A DNA stretch of 64,000 nucleotides, from contig NZ_JAQITF010000007.1 of assembly GCF_028618665.1 (NCBI RefSeq), positions 62,001 through 126,000 on the forward strand, read 5' to 3'. Position numbers and translations under genes: made by a program. The stretch comes from Bartonella sp. AU16XJBT. Lineage in GTDB: Bacteria; Pseudomonadota; Alphaproteobacteria; Rhizobiales; Rhizobiaceae. The notes under the pieces were generated by a model. The model had not been told where the DNA came from. It saw nothing but the letters and a program-made list of their open reading frames with translations, and searched no databases. Positions 60,405-64,000 of this stretch are shown here, piece after piece; position 1 is the stretch's first letter, and every line of letters begins with the position of its first letter.

Positions 60405-60423
60405 TGTATCATTTTTGCTACAG
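60405..60423 (+). promoter_or_regulatory. Conserved upstream box of hbp genes, copy 1
   Basis: TGTATCATTTTTGCTACAG, ending 68 bases before the ATG of the first hbp gene, is repeated with one change before the second. A promoter-proximal element named H-box with control by the iron response regulator Irr is described for Bartonella hbp genes; this box is a good candidate, by position and conservation. Confidence 0.6.
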
Positions 60424-60491
60424 ATATCTGAAGTTTGGGCTCTATATGACATGACGTGTTCAAATAAATATTTCAGCTATGGAGAGAAAAT

Positions 60492-61325
60492 ATGAATATG
60501 AAATGGTTAATAACAGCTTCTGCTTTCGCTTTTGTTTCAGTTTCAGCGGCGCAAGCAGCAGATGTTATTGTTCCCCCAAGTCCAACACCTGTTGCTCCCG
60601 TTATTGTTGCTCCAACTTTTTCTTGGACAGGTTTCTACTTTGGTGGGCAGATTGGTGGTTTTTCGGGTAAAACGAAGATGGATATTCTCGCTAAAGGACA
60701 AAAGATTCCAGTAAGTGATGATTATTTGCCAAAACTATCTGGTTTCATGGGTGGTCTTTACGCAGGTTCCAATATTGATCTCGGCAATGGCCTTATTTTA
60801 GGTGTCGATACAGATATCATGTGGTCTAATAAAGATGACACAAAGACAGGAAAAACATATGTCATTACTCCAGATCACATCAATTATATTAACAAGCTAT
60901 TAAAAGACGCTTCAATTAATATTGGTAAAGATGCGCTTGAAGCTGGTGCTAAACGAACCCACAGTTTTACTTTTAAAGAAAAGTGGGCTGGTGCAACACG
61001 TGTACGTATTGGTTTTGCTGCTGAACGCATTATGCCTTATGTTGCTGGTGGTATCGCCTATACACAGCTTCAAGATACTGCATCGATTTCAATAACAGGG
61101 AAAGATTCAGATAAAGTCATCGCTTCTGGTACCTTATCTGATGAAACAAAGACTCTTGTTGGTTACACCCTTGGTGTGGGTGCTGATTTAGCAATGACCA
61201 ATAATATTATTGTCCGTGCGGAATATCGTTACTCCGATTTTGGTAAAAAGAAATTCTCAAATGATAAATATGAGACTTCTTACAAAACCAATGATTTCCG
61301 TGTTGGTGTTGCTTACAAATTTTAA
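60492..61325 (+). CDS. Hemin-binding outer-membrane protein (Hbp/Omp25-31 family), first copy
   Basis: The 277-residue protein has a signal peptide (cleavage after AQA, residue 22). A proline-rich linker and an eight-strand-type beta barrel of the Omp25/Omp31 class follow, opening with FSWTGFYFGGQIGGF. The end is VGVAYKF with the terminal Phe recognised by the BAM complex. In Bartonella such proteins (Pap31/HbpA-E) bind haemin at the cell surface and are tied to haem supply and host contact. GGAGAG stands eight bases before the ATG. A strong terminator follows. It is close in sequence to the next gene; loop regions differ. Confidence 0.9.
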   Translation: MNMKWLITASAFAFVSVSAAQAADVIVPPSPTPVAPVIVAPTFSWTGFYFGGQIGGFSGKTKMDILAKGQKIPVSDDYLPKLSGFMGGLYAGSNIDLGNGLILGVDTDIMWSNKDDTKTGKTYVITPDHINYINKLLKDASINIGKDALEAGAKRTHSFTFKEKWAGATRVRIGFAAERIMPYVAGGIAYTQLQDTASISITGKDSDKVIASGTLSDETKTLVGYTLGVGADLAMTNNIIVRAEYRYSDFGKKKFSNDKYETSYKTNDFRVGVAYKF

Positions 61326-61345
61326 TAGATGGTAAGTTAAATAAC

Positions 61346-61376
61346 AAAGAGGCTCTGTCAAGGATAGAGCCTCTTT
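61346..61376 (+). terminator. Terminator of the first hbp gene
   Basis: Perfect 11-bp stem AAAGAGGCTCT / AGAGCCTCTTT with a 9-base loop, followed by CATTTTTT, 21 bases after the stop codon. Confidence 0.92.
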
Positions 61377-61650
61377 CATTTTTTGTTGCTATATTATCAC
61401 ACATCCCATATTTAGAATGGGTGTAAAAAAAATATTATTAAGATTTTATTAAAAAATTTCATAAACAATAAACAAGAATTACATTTAAAATCAATAAGTT
61501 ATTTACATGTGCAGTTTTTAGCTTCTCGTATAAGAAGTAGTTTTATCTTGGGTGAGTTGTCCATTTTCTGTGACTGTATCATTTTTACTACAGCTTTTTT
61601 TTTTGTAATCTTGTAGCACTGTGTTCATAAATAAATTAGGAGCAAAATTT
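61377..61650. other. Intergenic region between the two hbp genes
   Basis: About 270 AT-rich bases with the second hbp promoter region, the shared upstream box, and a T10 tract between box and start. The two genes are therefore transcribed separately. Confidence 0.6.
61575..61593 (+). promoter_or_regulatory. Conserved upstream box of hbp genes, copy 2
   Basis: TGTATCATTTTTACTACAG, 18 of 19 identical to the box before the first hbp gene, ends 57 bases before the ATG at 61651. The surrounding DNA is much less alike, so the box is probably kept by selection. Confidence 0.6.
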
Positions 61651-62487
61651 ATGAATATAAAATCTTTAGTAACAACTTCTGTTATTGCTATGGCGGCAGC
61701 TTCTGCGGCACAAGCTGCTGATGTTATCGTCCCTCGTGAAACAGCCCCAGCAGTTATCGCAGCAGCCCCTTCATTTTCTTGGACAGGTTTTTATATCGGT
61801 GGTCAAGTTGGAAACTTTTCAAGTAAAGTTGATGTATATGATTCAGAATCAAAAAAGAAAATTACAGATAAAGATTCAACACCTAAGCCTTCCGGTTTCA
61901 TGGGTGGTATTTATGTAGGTTCCAACGTAGATCTTGGAAATGGTCTCATTCTAGGTGTTGAAACCGATGCAGTCTGGGCAGACCGCGAAGAATCAAAAAC
62001 GCAGTCAGAAGTCATTGGGGACGCGGGCCTTGCAGGTTTCAAAACTGAGCTTACAGATGCTAAAGCTACAGTTGCTTCAGGAAAAACCATTGATGGTATC
62101 ACGAAGAATGACAAACGTATAGAGGGCTTCTCTTTAAAAGAAAAATGGTCTGGTGCTACACGCGTTCGCATTGGTTTTGCAGCGGTTGACCGTATTATGC
62201 CTTATGTTGCTGGTGGTATTGCTTATACACAGGTACAGATGGTTAATTCTCTTAAGGCGGAAACAGCTGGTGGTACCGAAATCGCTTCTGCTAAAGTATT
62301 TGATAAATCAAAAACGTTTGTTGGTTTCACCATTGGTGGTGGTGTTGACTTCGCAATGACAGACAATGTTCTGTTACGTGCTGAATACCGTTATTCAGAC
62401 TACGGTAAAAAAGCATTTGTAAAGGACGGCGATAAAATAGCTTACAAAACCAATGACTTCCGTGTAGGTGTTGCATACAAATTCTAA
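61651..62487 (+). CDS. Hemin-binding outer-membrane protein (Hbp/Omp25-31 family), second copy
   Basis: From ATG 61651, with AGGAG eight bases upstream, the product has 278 residues. The signal peptide MNIKSLVTTSVIAMAAASA...AQA is cleaved near residue 22. The barrel begins FSWTGFYIGGQVG and ends VGVAYKF. Shared blocks with the first copy are SGFMGG, DLGNGLILGV, SLKEKWSGATRVRIGFAA, MPYVAGGIAYTQ and LRAEYRYSDYGKK. Differences are mostly in the predicted surface loops. An extended frame from 61621 has no support. It has its own promoter box and terminator. Confidence 0.92.
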   Translation: MNIKSLVTTSVIAMAAASAAQAADVIVPRETAPAVIAAAPSFSWTGFYIGGQVGNFSSKVDVYDSESKKKITDKDSTPKPSGFMGGIYVGSNVDLGNGLILGVETDAVWADREESKTQSEVIGDAGLAGFKTELTDAKATVASGKTIDGITKNDKRIEGFSLKEKWSGATRVRIGFAAVDRIMPYVAGGIAYTQVQMVNSLKAETAGGTEIASAKVFDKSKTFVGFTIGGGVDFAMTDNVLLRAEYRYSDYGKKAFVKDGDKIAYKTNDFRVGVAYKF

Positions 62488-62522
62488 TTTCATAAAAATG
62501 AGATTATAAGCACAAAAAGTAT

Positions 62523-62547
62523 AAAGGCCTCGTTTAACGAGGCCTTT
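62523..62547 (+). terminator. Terminator of the second hbp gene
   Basis: Perfect 10-bp stem AAAGGCCTCG / CGAGGCCTTT with loop TTTAA, followed by AGTTTATT. Confidence 0.85.
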
Positions 62548-63127
62548 AGTTTATTAGCTCTCTATTTTATCTCTTTTAATGCCTTTTATTTCATCATACC
62601 ATTTTGTGTTATAAGATTTTAAAGAAAAAATTTTATATTATAGAAGGCGAAAGGATAGTATAATCGGTTGTATAGCTACTATAAAATCTTATATCGCTAC
62701 TTTTATTCTACGAACAAGAGAAAAGCATTCCATTAATCTTAAAAATAAGAAAAGATCATAATAATTAACTTTATTTTGCTTTTATAAGCCAAGTTAGAGC
62801 GAGCGTATTACGTATATCTGTTGGAGTAATCTCTGAAACAGGAATACAGTCTCATTGGGCGATTGCAAATATTACGCAAGTAATTTTTATGAATTCCTTT
62901 GCAAAAGAATTATAGTACATGCGTGAGAAGATATACTTGATGGTGAACAACCAATTGAAAAGATTGAGAACACTCCTAGTCCGAAACCTCTCCCTTTTTA
63001 CAAGAGTTTTTGGAAAAAACTATGGAGGAGATGACATTAGGGGTGATGAAGTATATGGTCTTTCTAGAGATCCTCAGTGTTACGCAAGTAATTTTTATGT
63101 AAAAGAATTAAGGATTATGCTGGGGGA
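62548..63127. other. Gap before the right-edge gene, with direct repeats and a gene relic
   Basis: 580 bases. The 20-mer TTACGCAAGTAATTTTTATG occurs at 62872 and 63080, each followed by AAAGAATTA after a few bases. Between them one frame (about 62929-63029) reads TPSPKPLPFYKSFWKKLWRR and stops, which looks like the end of a once-real protein. An overlapping 70-codon frame (62919-63131) reaches the next gene but has odd composition. Confidence 0.5.
62872..63099. repeat. Direct repeat pair of 20 bases
   Basis: TTACGCAAGTAATTTTTATG is exactly repeated at 62872-62891 and 63080-63099, 208 bases apart. The second copy lies 28 bases before the right-edge gene. Confidence 0.8.
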
Positions 63128-64000
63128 ATGATGATGCAAACCAAAGACGTAACAGAGATTTTAAAAAGACTGGGCTGGGAGCCCCATCGCGATGAAGTGG
63201 GAGATACATTTGCTTATTATCATCTTTCTGATCGTATAATACGCATTCTCTATGATGTTGTAGATTATGGAGAGGATGGTGGAAGGTTGCGGCTATCAGT
63301 TGATCTTACTACAGCCGCTTATTGCCTTGCTAGGGAATATTCTAATGGTGAACAGTCGCGCTACAAATATGATGATATGTTGATTTCTGCAGAAGAAAAT
63401 TTCGGAATTATAGCACAGAATCTTTCTGAAAGCCATATTGAGGAAGCTCTAAATAAAGTGATTGCATGGGCACAAACGCAGAATATTGAACAAAAATTGC
63501 GCGAAGAAGCTGCCAATCATTCTGCCGTTGCTGAAGCATTGCTTGGCGATATTGATGCTTTAAGGTCTGACAAGCCGGCATCCCAATTACATGTTCCAGA
63601 GTTTGCGGATTATGCAACCATAGAATGGATTGATCGCCTTATTTTATTTGCACAAGCCTATAAGAATGGGGAGTTAGACGATATTCTAACGCGCAAAAAA
63701 CCAAAAAAGCAGCAGATGAGCCTTACTGCAGCAAACCGTATTCTTAAAACCCAAGGGTGGTTTTCTACGGAACCTGGAAAAATGTGGCTCTCTTTGCCAG
63801 ATCGTTTTATTCAGTTTGATTTTGGTTTTGTACGCCTCCATGACAATTACAGTGTCCGTCTTGAAGCTGAGATCTCTAACGAAGAGATTTCTATAGCTTG
63901 TCGTTATATTCACTATAGGGGAGAATATAATTGGATACGACCTACGGATATTTATCAGTCTTTTAATACAATTGGGGGAGGGATTTTTAGTGGTTTTGGT
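63128..64000 (+). CDS. Unidentified protein with two related domains, 3' end outside window
   Basis: The frame is open for 291 codons to the right edge. It starts ATGATGATG, with GGGGGA directly before; the third ATG (63134) has the best spacing. There is no signal peptide and no membrane helix, so it is probably cytoplasmic. Residues 11-73 and 205-267 resemble each other: ILK-x2-GW, then L(S/P)DR-I-I/Q, then a strand-rich part and an Ala/Cys-rich helix. A charged helical linker lies at 90-195. I do not recognise the family. Two-fold small alpha/beta domains occur in secretion chaperones, but that is only a thought. Its codon use looks normal for the window. Confidence 0.75.
   Translation, partial: MMMQTKDVTEILKRLGWEPHRDEVGDTFAYYHLSDRIIRILYDVVDYGEDGGRLRLSVDLTTAAYCLAREYSNGEQSRYKYDDMLISAEENFGIIAQNLSESHIEEALNKVIAWAQTQNIEQKLREEAANHSAVAEALLGDIDALRSDKPASQLHVPEFADYATIEWIDRLILFAQAYKNGELDDILTRKKPKKQQMSLTAANRILKTQGWFSTEPGKMWLSLPDRFIQFDFGFVRLHDNYSVRLEAEISNEEISIACRYIHYRGEYNWIRPTDIYQSFNTIGGGIFSGFG

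Larger units (their letters stand above)
58980..60491. other. Decayed region before the hbp pair
   Basis: About 1.5 kb without an intact gene. It holds a type B relic at 59305-59480, the probable integrase relic at 59941-60160 and the upstream box of the first hbp gene. Short frames at 59067-59279 and 59305-59508 (-) have no support. A palindrome ATGCAT-TT-ATGCAT lies at about 60314-60327. Confidence 0.6.

Noticed and set aside
62919..63131. 70-codon frame before the right-edge gene
   Set aside because: A different frame in the same stretch is more protein-like (PLPFYKSFWKKLW), and the frame crosses one of the direct repeats; probably chance.
1..64000. CRISPR arrays, rRNA and tRNA genes
   Set aside because: I looked for regularly spaced repeats and tRNA-like TTCGA arms in the intergenic regions and saw none; a tRNA scan would be the decisive check.

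Overview
The window is a chromosomal segment of an alphaproteobacterium of the order Rhizobiales, most likely a Bartonella species. The reasons are the low G+C content, the conserved Rhizobiales gene blocks (tsaB-rimI-miaB-phoH-ybeY-corC-lnt-XRE-metK-trmB, then rimP-nusA-ylxR-infB-rbfA-truB / rpsO-pnp; ffs-dnaX-ybaB-recR; hslVU), and a tandem pair of hemin-binding outer-membrane proteins (Hbp/Omp25-31 type) that are typical of Bartonella. The species cannot be told from the sequence alone.

Layout. 1-2.7 kb: the 3' part of a parvulin-type foldase, argJ and a MutT-type Nudix hydrolase on the + strand, followed by a 1.3 kb AT-rich gap. 4-8.5 kb (- strand): NlpC/P60 peptidase, leucyl aminopeptidase, pantothenate kinase and asparaginase. 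8.7-10.6 kb: hslVU. 10.6-36.5 kb, mostly - strand: an RsmC-like methyltransferase, then the translation and RNA-maturation blocks (pnp, rpsO, truB, rbfA, infB, ylxR, nusA, rimP; trmB, metK, XRE regulator, lnt, corC, ybeY, phoH, miaB, rimI, tsaB). A + strand MFS exporter sits between rpsO and truB. 34.5-38.8 kb: a YeiH-type transporter, recR, ybaB, dnaX and the SRP RNA gene. 39.7-45.5 kb: a secreted orphan, pheA, kdsB, a membrane-anchored cytochrome c, a MoeB/ThiF protein and gshB. 45.7-51.1 kb: the complete phosphate uptake operon pstSCAB-phoU. 51.7-57.2 kb: a SleB-type cell-wall hydrolase, M29 aminopeptidase, mutM, an M20 peptidase and RNase D. 57.2-64 kb: a decayed, gene-poor stretch with a small secreted basic protein, two hbp genes that each carry the same upstream box, and the start of an unidentified protein built from two related domains.

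The most notable pattern is in the long intergenic regions. Several carry decayed copies of the same 5' part of a tyrosine-recombinase (phage/island integrase) gene, at about 16.6, 34.0, 39.1, 57.8 and probably 60.1 kb. They are recognisable by a shared start and by the arm-domain pattern (HK-D-GGAKWIY ... REMGLGAL). A second, unidentified relic family occurs at 54.1 and 59.4 kb, and a decayed partial copy of the 3' end of moeB lies beside moeB itself. These relics mark where islands or prophages probably entered and were lost, and one lies next to the MFS gene that separates rpsO from truB. I found no intact mobile element, CRISPR array, rRNA or tRNA gene, and no clear complete new system. 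The best leads for novelty are the two-domain protein at the right edge and the small secreted proteins.
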